From Haloarcula halophila (GTDB taxonomy: Archaea > Halobacteriota > Halobacteria > Halobacteriales > Haloarculaceae), in contig NZ_CP119559.1 in assembly GCF_029278565.1 (NCBI RefSeq), positions 2,542,001 to 2,606,000 on the forward strand: a DNA stretch of 64,000 nucleotides, written 5' to 3'. The position numbers and the translations under genes were made by a program. Under the pieces are notes generated by a model. That model made no database searches. It saw nothing but the letters and a program-made list of their open reading frames with translations, and had not been told where the DNA came from. This document shows, in pieces, positions 17,808 to 26,065 of this stretch. Each line of letters opens with the position of its first letter. Within the stretch, counting starts at the first letter, position 1.

Positions 17808-18593
17808 CTACAGTTTGCTGTAGTCGTCGCCCTGTTGGGTCCACCAGTAGAGGCCGCCCCCGAGCAGGAGGAGGACGACGATCGCACCGCCGGCCAGCAG
17901 GAGCATCTGGGTCGTCTGTTGGCTCTGCTGGGCCTGTTCGGCTTGGGACTGTGCCTCCTCGGCCAGCGAGATCGCGTTCTCGAAGTTCTCGCCCTCGTAG
18001 GCCGAGATCGCGCGGTCGATGTCGTCCCGGGCGTCGCTGTTGTCGCCCGGCGCGCTCTCGACGGCCCCCTGGGCGCTGGCGATGGCCTCACGGGCCGCCC
18101 TGCTGTCCTCGGTGTAGTGGTGGGCCGTGTCGTTCTGGAACTCCTGGGTGTTGTCGCCGGTCGTCTGGCTGAGCGACGCGACCAGGTACTGCTCTTCGGG
18201 TTGGTAGGTGTACTCCTCGATCTCCGGGACCGTCCCGACCAGTTCGACGCGGACCTGATCGCCGTTGTTGTCGATGGCGAGGTCCCGCGTGAATTTCTGC
18301 CCGCCGGCGGTCGTCTCGCCGTCCTCGACGGGGTTACCGGCACGCAGGACCGTCACCGTCCAACTGACGTTCCGGAGTCCGGTCTCACCCGCGAGCGTCC
18401 ACTCGTCGGGCGCGTCGGTGAACGGATCGTCGATCGTGTACGTGACCGAGATCTCCTGGCCGACTGCGGTCTCGTCGGGGACGCCCTCCGCCGAGACGGT
18501 GAAGGCACTCACCGGCCCCGCGATGGCGAGCAGACAGACGATTCCAAGCACCGCGGCGATACCCCTAGAACAACGGGTCGAGTTCATCCTCAT
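17808..18593 (-). CDS. Exported, C-terminally anchored protein of unknown function
   Basis: 261 residues. The N-terminus (GIAAVLGIVCLLAIAGPVSAF) is a Sec-type signal; residues about 30-150 form a beta-rich extracellular region (ISVTYTIDDPFTDAPDEW); residues about 160-225 are a Gln/Glu/Ala-rich coiled-coil segment with SLAEEAQSQAEQAQQSQQ; a single transmembrane helix (MLLLAGGAIVVLLLLGGGLYWW) precedes a short tail. The gene lies between cetZ and cofC and its start overlaps the cetZ 3' end by 29 nt. Co-transcription with a cell-shape tubulin suggests an envelope role, but this is inference and no family was recognised. Confidence 0.75.
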   Translation of the reverse strand: MRMNSTRCSRGIAAVLGIVCLLAIAGPVSAFTVSAEGVPDETAVGQEISVTYTIDDPFTDAPDEWTLAGETGLRNVSWTVTVLRAGNPVEDGETTAGGQKFTRDLAIDNNGDQVRVELVGTVPEIEEYTYQPEEQYLVASLSQTTGDNTQEFQNDTAHHYTEDSRAAREAIASAQGAVESAPGDNSDARDDIDRAISAYEGENFENAISLAEEAQSQAEQAQQSQQTTQMLLLAGGAIVVLLLLGGGLYWWTQQGDDYSKL

Positions 18594-19746
18594 CGTCTTC
18601 CACCAAGTCAGTCAAGTTGTCTTCGCTTTGCTGCCGAATCTCGTCGATATTGTCCTGTGCCTCGATCGCGACCTGCTGGAGTTCCTTGATCCGGGGGACG
18701 TTGTGGACGCCCGACAGCAGGATCGACGCCGCGACTTTGGGCGTCTCGGTCGGGTAGTCACCGCCCCGGACCTCCATGGAGCCGGTCTGCTCCTCGAGCC
18801 ACTTGCGCCCGCGCTCGATCCCCTTCCGGTTGAGATGTTCGGGCGGGCCGGCGATCACCAACAGCGCCCGCTCGGCCCCGTCGATCTCACAGGGAAGCGT
18901 CAGCCGGCCCAAGGCGGCCTTCCGGACCAGCGAGGTGATGCGGTTCGTCGTGTTGGCCGTATCCAGTCCGTCGTCCATCCCGTCGTCGTCGCCTTTGAAT
19001 CGCGAGAGGAGACCACCACCGCCGGAAAGGTCGACGTCCTCGGCGGCGTAGCCGACCGTCGAGACGCCCCCGCCGTCGAGTGTGTTGATGATCTCCGATG
19101 AGTCGACGACGCTCTCGGCGACGTTGTCGCCCGCTTCGACCTCGCCGGCACCGAAGAGGACGCCGAACCGTCGGACGATCTCGTCGTTGATGTGGTCGTA
19201 CCCGCCCTCGACGGACTCGCCCGTCTGGCGCCAGGCGTCGTTGTCGAACACCAGCAGGTTGTCGACCTCACGGACGAACGTCTGGAACGAGCGGGCCGCG
19301 TTGAGGGTGTAGATCCCGCCCTCGTCACTGCCCGGCAGGACACCGAGTCCGTACACCGGTTCGGTGTAGATCCGCTTGAGGTGTTTCGCCAGGACCGGCG
19401 AGCCGCCCGAGCCGGTCCCGCCGCCCAGCCCGGCGACGATGAGGAAGGCGTCGACCTCGTGGACCGGGATGTTGTCGATCGCGCCCTGAATCTCGTCGAT
19501 GTCCTCCTCGGCGATCTCCGCGCCGAGTTCGTTGTCGGCCCCGACTCCGTGGCCCTTGACGCGTGCCTGGCCGATGAGGACCCTGTTGTCTTGGGGAATG
19601 CGCTCGAGTCCGAGCAGGTCGGCTTTCGCCGTGTTGACCGCGACCGCCGACCGGACGATGTTCGACCCCGTCTTGTGGTCGTACTCGAGGAATTTGTCGA
19701 CGATCTTGCCGCCGGCCTGCCCGAAGCCGATCATGGCGAGTTTCAT
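18565..19746 (-). CDS. cetZ1: Tubulin-like cytoskeletal protein CetZ
   Basis: A 393-residue tubulin-superfamily GTPase. N-terminal MKLAMIGFGQAGGKIVDKF is the T1 loop region; the GTP signature GGGTGSG is at residues 108-114; YTLNAARSFQTFVREVDN follows. It lacks the FtsZ C-terminal peptide and ends in an acidic tail (DDEDELDPLF). CetZ proteins control cell shape and motility in haloarchaea; near-identity in layout suggests the CetZ1 group, although other paralogues cannot be excluded. On the minus strand a TTTTTAAG-type box lies about 18 nt upstream of the ATG and another, CTTATACC, about 40 nt upstream. It heads the unit with the anchored protein and cofC. Confidence 0.88.
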   Translation of the reverse strand: MKLAMIGFGQAGGKIVDKFLEYDHKTGSNIVRSAVAVNTAKADLLGLERIPQDNRVLIGQARVKGHGVGADNELGAEIAEEDIDEIQGAIDNIPVHEVDAFLIVAGLGGGTGSGGSPVLAKHLKRIYTEPVYGLGVLPGSDEGGIYTLNAARSFQTFVREVDNLLVFDNDAWRQTGESVEGGYDHINDEIVRRFGVLFGAGEVEAGDNVAESVVDSSEIINTLDGGGVSTVGYAAEDVDLSGGGGLLSRFKGDDDGMDDGLDTANTTNRITSLVRKAALGRLTLPCEIDGAERALLVIAGPPEHLNRKGIERGRKWLEEQTGSMEVRGGDYPTETPKVAASILLSGVHNVPRIKELQQVAIEAQDNIDEIRQQSEDNLTDLVEDDEDELDPLF

Positions 19747-20063
19747 TATCTGGTACTCCGCTTAAAAATGGTATGCGGTATCGCGGGTATAAGCTTTTTC
19801 CCCAAACCTCAATTCCGAAACCCTTGCCGAAAGACACGATCCGGGTGGAAATGGGTATATGGACAGTCTACGGGGTTCTCTGGCGGCTGTGTGTGATTCC
19901 CTCTCGAATCTTCGGACCCCGTCTCGTGACCGACACACGTTACTATCGTAACCAATTGAACCGATTTGCATACCGATCGCACGACTGCAGTGCGATCGGG
20001 TGTGCCGTGGTTTTCAATGGCTGCAATCCCTCTCTCGGAGCGTGAGCGGTCGGGACGTGGATC
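19747..20063. other. Intergenic, 317 bp, cetZ promoter region
   Basis: The stretch lies between the cetZ start and the stop of the epimerase-like gene, both on the minus strand. AT-rich boxes close to cetZ (ttaaaaatgg at 19762-19771, ggtataagc near 19786) are promoter candidates. I see no coding frame or RNA in the rest. Confidence 0.5.
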
Positions 20064-20966
20064 TTATGCGCCCCGGAGATACTCACCGAGCGTCGTCAGG
20101 TCACTCGGGTCACGACCCAACGCTTCGAGATCGTTCTCCGCGGGGACGTTGTCGAAATCCAGCGACTCGTACTGATCCTGTCCCATCTTGAAACCAAGGT
20201 TCCCCAGGACGGTGAGCCCGATCTTGGCCATCGGCATCGGGAGCGGGACGATCGTGATCGACTTGCCTTCGGCGTCGTAGACCGTGTTCGTCACCTCCCG
20301 GAGCGTGAGCGTCTCGGGGCCACCGACCTCGTAGGTCTGGCCGGCGTGGCCCTCTTCTTCCAGAATGTCGGCGAGAACCGGGACGAACTCGTCGACCAGG
20401 ATCGGCTGGAACCGCATGGTGTCGCCGCCGCCGGGAAGCGGATACAGCGGAACGCCGGGGGCGAACATCCCCTTGAGTTGCTTGGTGAAACTGACGAACT
20501 CGCCGCCGTCGCCGAAGACGATCGAGGGCCGAACGATCGTCCACTCCAGGTCGGAGTCCTCGACGGCACCCTCCGCTTTCCCCTTCGCACGGATGTAGTG
20601 GGTGTCACCGTTCGGGTCCGCGCCGAGCGCACTCATCTGGAGGAACCGATCGACGCCGTGTTCCTCGGCCGCCCGGAGACAGTTCTCCGTGCCGCCCAGG
20701 TGAACTCGCTCGTGCATCTCGTCGCCGCCGTTGGGCTTGAACAGCGGCGACAGCGCGACGAGGAAGACGACGGCGTCCTGTCCTTCGAAGGCGCCTTCGA
20801 TGCTATCGTAGTCTGTCACGTCGCCTTCCTTGCGGGTCACACCGTCGGGCAGCGACCCCCCGTGTGGGTTCCGCGCCAGTGCGGTGACGTCGTGCCCTCG
20901 ACTGTCGAGTTCCCGACACAGGTACTGCCCGATAAATCCGGTCCCGCCGGCTACGAGTACGTCCAT
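20064..20966 (-). CDS. NAD(P)-binding NDUFA9-like / atypical SDR protein
   Basis: A 300-residue Rossmann protein beginning [20 protein letters not shown] with the GGTGFIG dinucleotide motif at residues 7-13. [12 protein letters not shown] and the QPILVDEFV block are typical of complex I NDUFA9-like/NmrA-type atypical short-chain dehydrogenases; a classical catalytic YxxxK is not evident (the position reads [10 protein letters not shown]). It may serve in quinone or respiratory-chain context as its relatives do, but the substrate is unknown. The ATG at 20966 is preferred over 21008, which would cross the divergent tmk promoter. Confidence 0.8.
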   Translation of the reverse strand: MDVLVAGGTGFIGQYLCRELDSRGHDVTALARNPHGGSLPDGVTRKEGDVTDYDSIEGAFEGQDAVVFLVALSPLFKPNGGDEMHERVHLGGTENCLRAAEEHGVDRFLQMSALGADPNGDTHYIRAKGKAEGAVEDSDLEWTIVRPSIVFGDGGEFVSFTKQLKGMFAPGVPLYPLPGGGDTMRFQPILVDEFVPVLADILEEEGHAGQTYEVGGPETLTLREVTNTVYDAEGKSITIVPLPMPMAKIGLTVLGNLGFKMGQDQYESLDFDNVPAENDLEALGRDPSDLTTLGEYLRGA

Positions 20967-21066
20967 GCACATGACAACCCTCGGATACCGTATAAGTGTG
21001 GCGCGCAACTGGTTTGGATCGGTCCCGGTCGGCGTGCTTACATACCCCCGACTGTACCATCACGGT

Positions 21067-21660
21067 ATGCTCGTCACGTTGGAGGGACTGGACGGGAGCG
21101 GCAAGACGACCGTCTGGGAACGGCTCCGGGCCGACGACGGCGTCCCCGACGACGCCGTCTTCACCCGGGAACCGACCGAGAGTTGGTACGGTGACGCCGT
21201 CCAGCGTTCGATCGACGACCCCGACGCCGACTCACTGGCGGAACTGTTCCTCTATACCGCCGACCACGCTGCCCACTTGGCTGACACTGTCCGGCCGGCA
21301 CTGCAGGACGACCGGCTCGTCGTCTCCGACCGGTACAGTGACTCCCGCTACGCCTACCAGGGTGCGACACTCGCAGACTCTCCTCATCTCACGGACCCGC
21401 TGGAGTACGTCCGGGAGGTCCACGAACCGTGGACCCGTCCACCCGATCTGACGGTGTATCTCGATCTCGACCCGGAGACTGCGGCCCGGCGCAGCGGCGC
21501 GACGAACAAGTTCGAGACAGCAGACTATCTCGCGACTGTCCGTGCCAACTACGAACGCCTCGTCGAGGACGACCCCGGCCGGTTCGTCCGTGTCGACGCG
21601 ACACAGTCGCCCGAGGCTGTCTATACCGCCGTTCGTGACGCGCTACCGGAACGGCTCTAA
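21067..21660 (+). CDS. tmk: Thymidylate kinase
   Basis: A 197-residue P-loop kinase: GLDGSGKTT at residues 7-15, the DR-Y/S motif [13 protein letters not shown], and the LID region [20 protein letters not shown]. It phosphorylates dTMP to dTDP. It is slightly shorter than the bacterial enzyme (about 205-215 aa). The stop overlaps the stop of the convergent membrane protein gene by 4 nt. Confidence 0.93.
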   Translation: MLVTLEGLDGSGKTTVWERLRADDGVPDDAVFTREPTESWYGDAVQRSIDDPDADSLAELFLYTADHAAHLADTVRPALQDDRLVVSDRYSDSRYAYQGATLADSPHLTDPLEYVREVHEPWTRPPDLTVYLDLDPETAARRSGATNKFETADYLATVRANYERLVEDDPGRFVRVDATQSPEAVYTAVRDALPERL

Positions 21661-21977
21661 CCCATCGACTGTGGGAGTTCGACCTCGTCGGGTGCGGGCA
21701 TCCAGACGTAGTCGAAGGTCATCCCGATCGCTAACGGGATCGCGATCGTCACCAACAGTGCCAGTGACCGACTCCCGAGGTTTCCGCCGAGACTGAAGAT
21801 ACCGCTCAGAACGAGCACGATCACGAACATGACGACAGGGCAGAGCAACACCGCGTAGACGAGCCCTCCCCACTTGGTGTTTAGCCGAACCCGGAAAAAG
21901 CGAGTCATCAGTGCGGTCACCACGCTGTTTGCCAGGACGATGACGAGCAGCCCGATGACGTCGACCACGGCGACCAT
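21657..21977 (-). CDS. Small integral membrane protein (106 aa)
   Basis: From ATG 21977 the protein has three hydrophobic segments ([57 protein letters not shown]) and a short charged end ([13 protein letters not shown]). The frame reads open upstream to 22277 but that part is Arg-rich shadow of the AsnC-type gene. It is convergent with and overlaps tmk by 4 nt. No family recognised; function unknown. Confidence 0.65.
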   Translation of the reverse strand: MVAVVDVIGLLVIVLANSVVTALMTRFFRVRLNTKWGGLVYAVLLCPVVMFVIVLVLSGIFSLGGNLGSRSLALLVTIAIPLAIGMTFDYVWMPAPDEVELPQSMG

Positions 21978-22027
21978 ACCGTCCGTAGGTGACCGACACT
22001 CTTTGTCGTATCGGAACACCGCCGGCG

Positions 22028-22255
22028 CTACTCCAGACAGACGTAGGTCCGCGTGTCCAGTACGCCCTCGATGTCCCGGACTCGCGTCGCGACCGATTGC
22101 ATCACGTCGTACACCTCGCCGCTGGCTTCCGCGACGATATCGTACTGGCCCGCGACGATGTGGGCCTCGGAGATGCCTGCCAACGACTGTACCTCCGCGA
22201 GGAGGTCGCTGGACTTTCCGGTGTCTGTCTTGAGCATGATGAACGCGTCGACCAT
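22028..22255 (-). CDS. Lrp/AsnC effector-binding (RAM) domain protein, stand-alone
   Basis: A 75-residue protein (MVDAFIMLKTDTGKSSDLL) consisting only of the RAM/ACT-like ligand and oligomerisation domain of Lrp/AsnC regulators; no helix-turn-helix precedes it. Key features are IVAGQYDIVAEASG and TRTYVCLE. It is divergent from trkA, 156 bp apart, and a second protein of the same kind follows trkA. It probably binds an amino acid or similar small ligand and may modulate potassium uptake or a partner regulator. Confidence 0.8.
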   Translation of the reverse strand: MVDAFIMLKTDTGKSSDLLAEVQSLAGISEAHIVAGQYDIVAEASGEVYDVMQSVATRVRDIEGVLDTRTYVCLE

Positions 22256-22411
22256 ATCGTTTGCTAACGATACACATGATAAAAACGTTTGCCGTGACGC
22301 CGGTTTCCCGGGACCGACTGAACGGGTGCGGCTCGGGCCGCCGTCGTCATCCAGTCTCGAAGCCCACCGCGACGGGCTAGCTTTATCCACCCCCGTGCCA
22401 TACGACACCAT

Positions 22412-23098
22412 ATGCGATTCGTTATCGTGGGTGCAGGTCGCGTCGGACTGCGCACCGCACGCGTCTTGCGTGAGAGCGACCACGCGGTCGTCCTCATCGA
22501 GCACGACGAGAGTGCGGTCGAGCGGGCCCGCAACGCCGGGTTCGAGGTGATCGCTGGCGACGGCGCGCTCGAGGACACACTCGAAGAAGCCGACCTCGAT
22601 GCGGCGGACGCGCTGGCGGCGCTGACCGGTGACCTCAACGACAACTTCGTCGCTTGCATGGTGGCAAAGGAACACGGCTGTCGGACCGTCATGCGGATCG
22701 ACGAGGACTACCGCGAGGAGATCTACCAGCGCTACGCCCAGGACGTCGACGAAGTGATCTACCCCGAACGGCTGGGCGCAATCGCCGCCAAGAACGCCCT
22801 CTTGGGCGGGAACATCCGGGCCGTCGCCGACATCGCTCACAACCTCCAGTTGGTGGAACTGTCGATCACCGACTCCTCCCCCATGCGGGGGTACTCCCTC
22901 TCGGAACTGGAGTTGCCTGCCAACTCACGGCTGCTCGCGCATGCGAAAGGCGACGGTCCGCTGACCGTCCCGGACCCGGACCAGACGCTCGACCTCGACG
23001 ACAGCCTGGTCGTCCTGGCCGACTTCGACGTCCTCGGTGACGTCCGGAGCCTCGTCGTCGGGGAGGCCGACCGCGCGACCGCGCTTGGAGGTGCCTGA
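22412..23098 (+). CDS. trkA: TrkA-type potassium uptake regulator
   Basis: 228 residues with an N-terminal RCK_N Rossmann domain (IVGAGRVGLRTARVL, GxGxxG at residues 7-12; acidic strand end VVLIEHDE) and a C-terminal RCK_C domain (about residues 150-220, ending DSLVVLADFDVLGDV). Such cytosolic proteins gate TrkH/KtrB channels in response to NAD(H)/ATP. No TrkH gene lies in the window. The preceding region has CTTTATCC about 30 nt upstream of the ATG, a plausible TATA element. It is followed after 3 nt by a RAM-domain gene. Confidence 0.88.
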   Translation: MRFVIVGAGRVGLRTARVLRESDHAVVLIEHDESAVERARNAGFEVIAGDGALEDTLEEADLDAADALAALTGDLNDNFVACMVAKEHGCRTVMRIDEDYREEIYQRYAQDVDEVIYPERLGAIAAKNALLGGNIRAVADIAHNLQLVELSITDSSPMRGYSLSELELPANSRLLAHAKGDGPLTVPDPDQTLDLDDSLVVLADFDVLGDVRSLVVGEADRATALGGA

Positions 23099-23101
23099 CA
23101 G

Positions 23102-23332
23102 ATGGTTACTGCCTACGTCATGATCAAAGCGAACACGGGAGACGCCGACCGACTCCGAGACGAGATCGAGGCCGTCGAGGGGGTGTTGGAGGCCCACATC
23201 GTCGCTGGAGACGTCGACCTCATCGCGAAAGTCGAGGTCGACAGCCCCGCGGCCGTCAAGGACGTTGCGGCGACCCACATCCAGGGCATCGACGGCGTCG
23301 CGAGTACGCAAACGTATATCGCGATGGACTAG
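23102..23332 (+). CDS. Lrp/AsnC RAM domain protein, second stand-alone copy
   Basis: A 76-residue RAM domain (MVTAYVMIKANTGDADRL, IVAGDVDLIAKVEV, STQTYIAMD), clearly paralogous to the 75-aa protein on the other side of trkA. It starts 3 nt after the trkA stop, so the two are co-transcribed. It has no DNA-binding domain. With TrkA it may form a ligand-responsive module for K+ transport; this is inferred from operon position. The triple-hairpin repeat element follows within 5 nt of its stop. Confidence 0.83.
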   Translation: MVTAYVMIKANTGDADRLRDEIEAVEGVLEAHIVAGDVDLIAKVEVDSPAAVKDVAATHIQGIDGVASTQTYIAMD

Positions 23333-23336
23333 TAAC

Positions 23337-23456
23337 CCACTTTTTTACTAAGGGGGTCGCCGAGGCGACCCCCCTTGCAAAAACGTGGGGAAAAACTGCC
23401 GGACGCTCACTGCGTTCGCGTCCGGGGGAAACCGCTCGCTTCGCTCGCGGTATGCT
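23337..23456 (+). repeat. Modular triple-hairpin intergenic element, copy 1
   Basis: Directly after the RAM gene stop: CCAC, then a stem-loop at 23350-23376 (gggggtcgcc against ggcgaccccc), a 23-nt A-rich core 23377-23399 starting GCAAAAAC and ending AAAAACTGC, a second stem-loop 23400-23424 (CGGACGC against GCGTCCG) and a third at 23432-23450, ending TATGCT. Copy 2 at 50035-50173 has the same order of modules with a core identical at 20 of 23 positions. The first hairpin followed by A/T-rich sequence may act as a terminator. Confidence 0.7.
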
Positions 23457-23519
23457 CTGCCCACAGCCCTGCCCGTCCCCGACTTCGCGGCACGGAGGCC
23501 GTGAACGGCCACCGCTCCG

Positions 23520-24032
23520 CTACAGCGGCGTCCCGCCGCGGGTCCCCTCGCTCCCGCCGGTACTCGCCGAATCCATCAGATCGGCGACGACGCCGACGTA
23601 GTCGTAGCCGGGGACGATCCCCTCGACGTAGGTCCCCTCGACGTACTCGACGAAGGTCTTGGCCACGTCGGCCGCCTGGGACTCGCTGCCCAGACTGAAC
23701 CGGAAGGTGACGACGACCTCCTCGCCGTCGCGTTCGACGGTGTACTCGTCCAGTTCTACCGAGACACGCGTTGCCTTGGGCGCGTCTTCGAGCCGGCGCT
23801 GCAGGGTCTCGAACCAGCCGTCGGCGACGGCCTCGCCCACCTCGTCGGCGGTCGCGGCCTGGAGCGTCGGCGCTCGGACGGTCACCTCGTACTCCGTCTC
23901 CCATCTCTCTCCCTCGCTGGCGGTCACGTACCCGTCGAACCGCGTCGAGTCGACGGCGTACCCCTCTTGGCCGGCGACGAACGCGTCCCGGCGGTCGAAG
24001 GTATCAGCTACGTCGCTGGGTACATCGGTCAT
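23520..24032 (-). CDS. Haloarchaeal protein of unknown function (DUF5813-like)
   Basis: A 170-residue acidic soluble protein (MTDVPSDVADTFDRRDAF). The middle YEVTVRAPTLQAATADEVG and ELDEYTVERDGEEVVVTFRF alternate in beta-strand fashion. I recall haloarchaeal proteins of this kind as DUF5813, but the assignment is from memory. No signal peptide, membrane helix or catalytic motif. It is convergent with the RAM/hairpin element. Confidence 0.65.
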   Translation of the reverse strand: MTDVPSDVADTFDRRDAFVAGQEGYAVDSTRFDGYVTASEGERWETEYEVTVRAPTLQAATADEVGEAVADGWFETLQRRLEDAPKATRVSVELDEYTVERDGEEVVVTFRFSLGSESQAADVAKTFVEYVEGTYVEGIVPGYDYVGVVADLMDSASTGGSEGTRGGTPL

Positions 24033-24466
24033 TGGCCATCTCTAGGCCGTTACGCCGGAAAAACGCGTCGTATCTCGGAGTGGATGGAATTCTCACTCGA
24101 TGCCGGACGCTCGCTCACTCCGTTCGCGCTGCGTCTGCCGTGATTCGAACCGCCATCGATTCGATTTTCACGCCTCTCACGTCCGTTCGAGTCGGAAAAT
24201 GGAAGTGATCGGCCTGTTGGAACCCTCAACACCTGCTGAAACCGGCGTGCGAGATACAGAGCGTCTAGGCATCACAACGGCTCAATTCTGCCAGCTGTTT
24301 TCGCGCTCAGATGCCCCACCGTTTTGGGATCTCATTCCGAGTTCTCGGTAGTACCCTGCGTGTAGGGCAATCATCCCCGGTAGACGGGGAACAGGACAGT
24401 GCTAACAGTTTCACTTCCGGTCCGGTCAGCGTAGATATTTTTCTCCGACGGAACGAGTTACCGCTC
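24033..24466. other. Intergenic, 434 bp, carrying the left repeat of a possible relic
   Basis: It contains the left 53-bp direct repeat (24089-24141) and, near 24374-24390, a perfect small hairpin TCCCCG-GTAGA-CGGGGA. AT-rich gtagatatttttc at 24431-24443 precedes the HD gene and could be its promoter. No coding frame of recognisable family is present; short Arg-rich frames are shadows. Confidence 0.5.
24089..24141 (+). repeat. 53-bp direct repeat, left copy
   Basis: It starts ATTCTCACTCGATGCC and runs through gctcgctcactccgttcgcg to CTGCCGT. The right copy is at 25324-25376, differing at one position (G at 24105, A at 25340). The pair brackets the HD-domain gene. Both copies are preceded by a GGATGG[AG]-type sequence resembling the T-arm end of the neighbouring tRNA-Leu. 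Confidence 0.8.
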
Positions 24467-25081
24467 ATGCCGACCGACGATCTCATCAAAGAGTTGCGAG
24501 CGCGTGTGAAGACTGCCGCACATAGTGAGACAAACGTATTCGGGCCTGGGATCTGGAAACACCACATTCTACGGGTAGTGGATAACGCACAGCAACTCGC
24601 CGCCGAGCTTGACGCCGACCACAAGACGGTTACTATCGCTGCTCTTTTGCACGATTATGCCTCGCTGATCGATCCGGAATATATCGACGAACACCACGAA
24701 CACGGTGCCCGGATTGCAGAGGAGACACTCGAAAACCGAATCACGGAGCCACGACTCGCGACAGTGAAACGGTGTATCAGAGCGCATCGTGCCAGTAGTG
24801 GCCCGTCCCCGGAGTCACCAGCGGCACACTGCGTCGCAAGTGGGGATGGGATGGCACACATTCAGGCGGTCCCCTCGTTGCTACGAGCGGCCTACGTCAA
24901 CCGGGAAATGTCCGTGGAAGACGGGGCTGGGTGGGTCAACACCAAGATAGAACGTAGCTGGGAGAAACTTCATCCCGTTGCGGCTGAGGCCGTTCGTGAG
25001 GAGTATCACGCCGCGAGGACGGTTTTAGACGGTGATTGGTCGTTTGACGGCAGCAGCGCAGTCGCGTTTCGTGATCACTGA
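24467..25081 (+). CDS. HD-domain phosphohydrolase-like protein
   Basis: 204 residues from ATG 24467. Metal ligands of the HD superfamily are visible: H32/H33 (WKHHILRVVDNA), H62-D63 (ALLHDYASL), a further His cluster DEHHEHGARIA, and a later RCIRAHR helix. HD proteins hydrolyse phosphate esters or nucleotides; the substrate here is unknown. Base composition appears less GC-rich than the neighbours and the gene is bracketed by 53-bp direct repeats beside a tRNA gene, which suggests acquisition by transfer. An in-frame extension to 24311 lacks HD-family character. Confidence 0.75.
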   Translation: MPTDDLIKELRARVKTAAHSETNVFGPGIWKHHILRVVDNAQQLAAELDADHKTVTIAALLHDYASLIDPEYIDEHHEHGARIAEETLENRITEPRLATVKRCIRAHRASSGPSPESPAAHCVASGDGMAHIQAVPSLLRAAYVNREMSVEDGAGWVNTKIERSWEKLHPVAAEAVREEYHAARTVLDGDWSFDGSSAVAFRDH

Positions 25082-25312
25082 TTCGACTCCCCGACCTGGG
25101 TACGCTGTCGTCGTCGATAGAGAGGGTTCGCTGAGTAGCGGACGGATGGGCCGACTGACTGGTATCGACTCGCAATCCGGGTAGCGGGTTCGCCTCTTTC
25201 GTTTGAATACGTCTACCGGGGTGCCGGTCAACTCGGCCAACGCTGCTGTATACGCGCCCTCTGTTCAGCACGACCGCTGAAAACTGTCACTTACCGAAGG
25301 TCTCAACGAGAC

Positions 25313-25327
25313 CGAGGGATGGGATTC
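25313..25327 (-). other. 15-nt duplicate of the tRNA-Leu 3' end
   Basis: CGAGGGATGGGATTC here is identical to 25431-25445 in the 3' acceptor/T-arm of tRNA-Leu, in the same orientation and 118 bp downstream of it. Such duplications mark integrase attachment sites, but the short spacing and absence of an integrase make this only a candidate remnant. Confidence 0.45.
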
Positions 25328-25376
25328 TCACTCGATGCCAGACGCTCGCTCACTCCGTTCGCGCTGCGTCTGCCGT
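25324..25376 (+). repeat. 53-bp direct repeat, right copy
   Basis: 52 of 53 positions are identical to 24089-24141, 1,235 bp away. It is followed by GTTCGAATCCC-like sequence (25378-25388), again resembling tRNA T-arm sequence. Confidence 0.8.
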
Positions 25377-25428
25377 AGTTCGAATCCCAACAGTCGAATT
25401 TACGGCTCACGACATGTTCGCCGCAAAA

Positions 25429-25513
25429 TGCGAGGGATGGGATTCGAACCCATGGACCCCTACGGGAGCGGGTCTTAAGCCCACCGCCTTTGGCCAAGCT
25501 CGGCTACCCTCGC
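25429..25513 (-). tRNA. tRNA-Leu (anticodon UAA)
   Basis: On the minus strand the gene begins GCGAGGGTAGCCGAGC and ends CCCATCCCTCGC plus discriminator A; acceptor arms pair fully (GCGAGGG/CCCTCGC). The anticodon loop CTTAAGA gives anticodon TAA. A long variable arm (gctcccgtaggggtcc region) is as expected for class II leucine tRNA, and the T-loop is GGTTCGAATCC. CCA is not encoded and there is no intron. Confidence 0.95.
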
Positions 25514-25553
25514 GCACTCACCTCTCTACGTCCCTCGGGAAAACGGGTTTCGA

Positions 25554-25895
25554 TTACCAGTCGACGGAGAGCGTCCCGTCTCCGTTGGGGTCGGGGGCGA
25601 TCTCCTCGTTCGTGCGGCGGTCGACGACGTGGATGACCCCGCGGTCTTTCTTGGCGGGACAGGCTTCCGCGGCGGCGACGTTGTGATCGAGGTCTGCCTC
25701 GTCGATGTAGTACGTCTCGGGTTTGGCGATGCCGGTGTCGAGGTCCAGCGACCACGTCCCGGAGACCTCGGCGCACTTGCCCGCGCCGAAGCACTTGTTG
25801 GCCTCGAAGATGATCTTGTAGGGCTTGTCTTCGATCGACGGGGCGTCGCTCGTTCCGATATCGCTCGGATCGACCGGTTCGTCCGGGTCAGTCAT
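25554..25895 (-). CDS. Ferredoxin with three-cysteine cluster motif
   Basis: 113 residues from ATG 25895. Cluster ligands C35, C41 (CFGAGKC) and C79 (EACPAKK) are the only cysteines, a pattern of single-cluster [3Fe-4S] or Fer4_15-type ferredoxins that serve as small electron carriers, for instance to P450s. A cytochrome P450 is encoded at 39425 but no functional link is shown. The acidic N-terminus (DPDEPVDPSDIG) and C-terminal extension are halophilic features. It is 40 bp from the tRNA-Leu 5' end. Confidence 0.8.
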   Translation of the reverse strand: MTDPDEPVDPSDIGTSDAPSIEDKPYKIIFEANKCFGAGKCAEVSGTWSLDLDTGIAKPETYYIDEADLDHNVAAAEACPAKKDRGVIHVVDRRTNEEIAPDPNGDGTLSVDW

Positions 25896-26065
25896 TGCCT
25901 TCCTTTCGTGATGGACGGACTTTCGACTATCGGTTGCGGGCAGCCAGTGCCCCGACCGTCCGCCGACTCGGACATCAATGTGTTGACAACCCCGTATCGG
26001 CGGGGAGAGTTCGCTTCGACGGCGTCGTGACAACATCTATTACCGTCCGGGAAGAGAGGGGGACA

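Larger units (their letters stand above)
25082..25428. other. Intergenic, 347 bp, with right repeat and tRNA-end duplicate
   Basis: It holds a small perfect hairpin GGTCTC-AAC-GAGACC (25299-25313), the 15-nt copy of the tRNA-Leu 3' end (25313-25327) and the right 53-bp repeat (25324-25376). I see no gene. Confidence 0.55.

Noticed and set aside
16488-18689. Very long open frame (733 codons, plus strand)
   Set aside because: It is antisense to cofG, cofC and the anchored protein; composition is the Val/Arg/Gly-rich shadow pattern of high-GC genes and no family is recognisable.
24141-24170. tRNA-like GATTCGAAC sequence
   Set aside because: Only T-loop-like bases; no acceptor or anticodon arms can be built, so it is not a tRNA gene.
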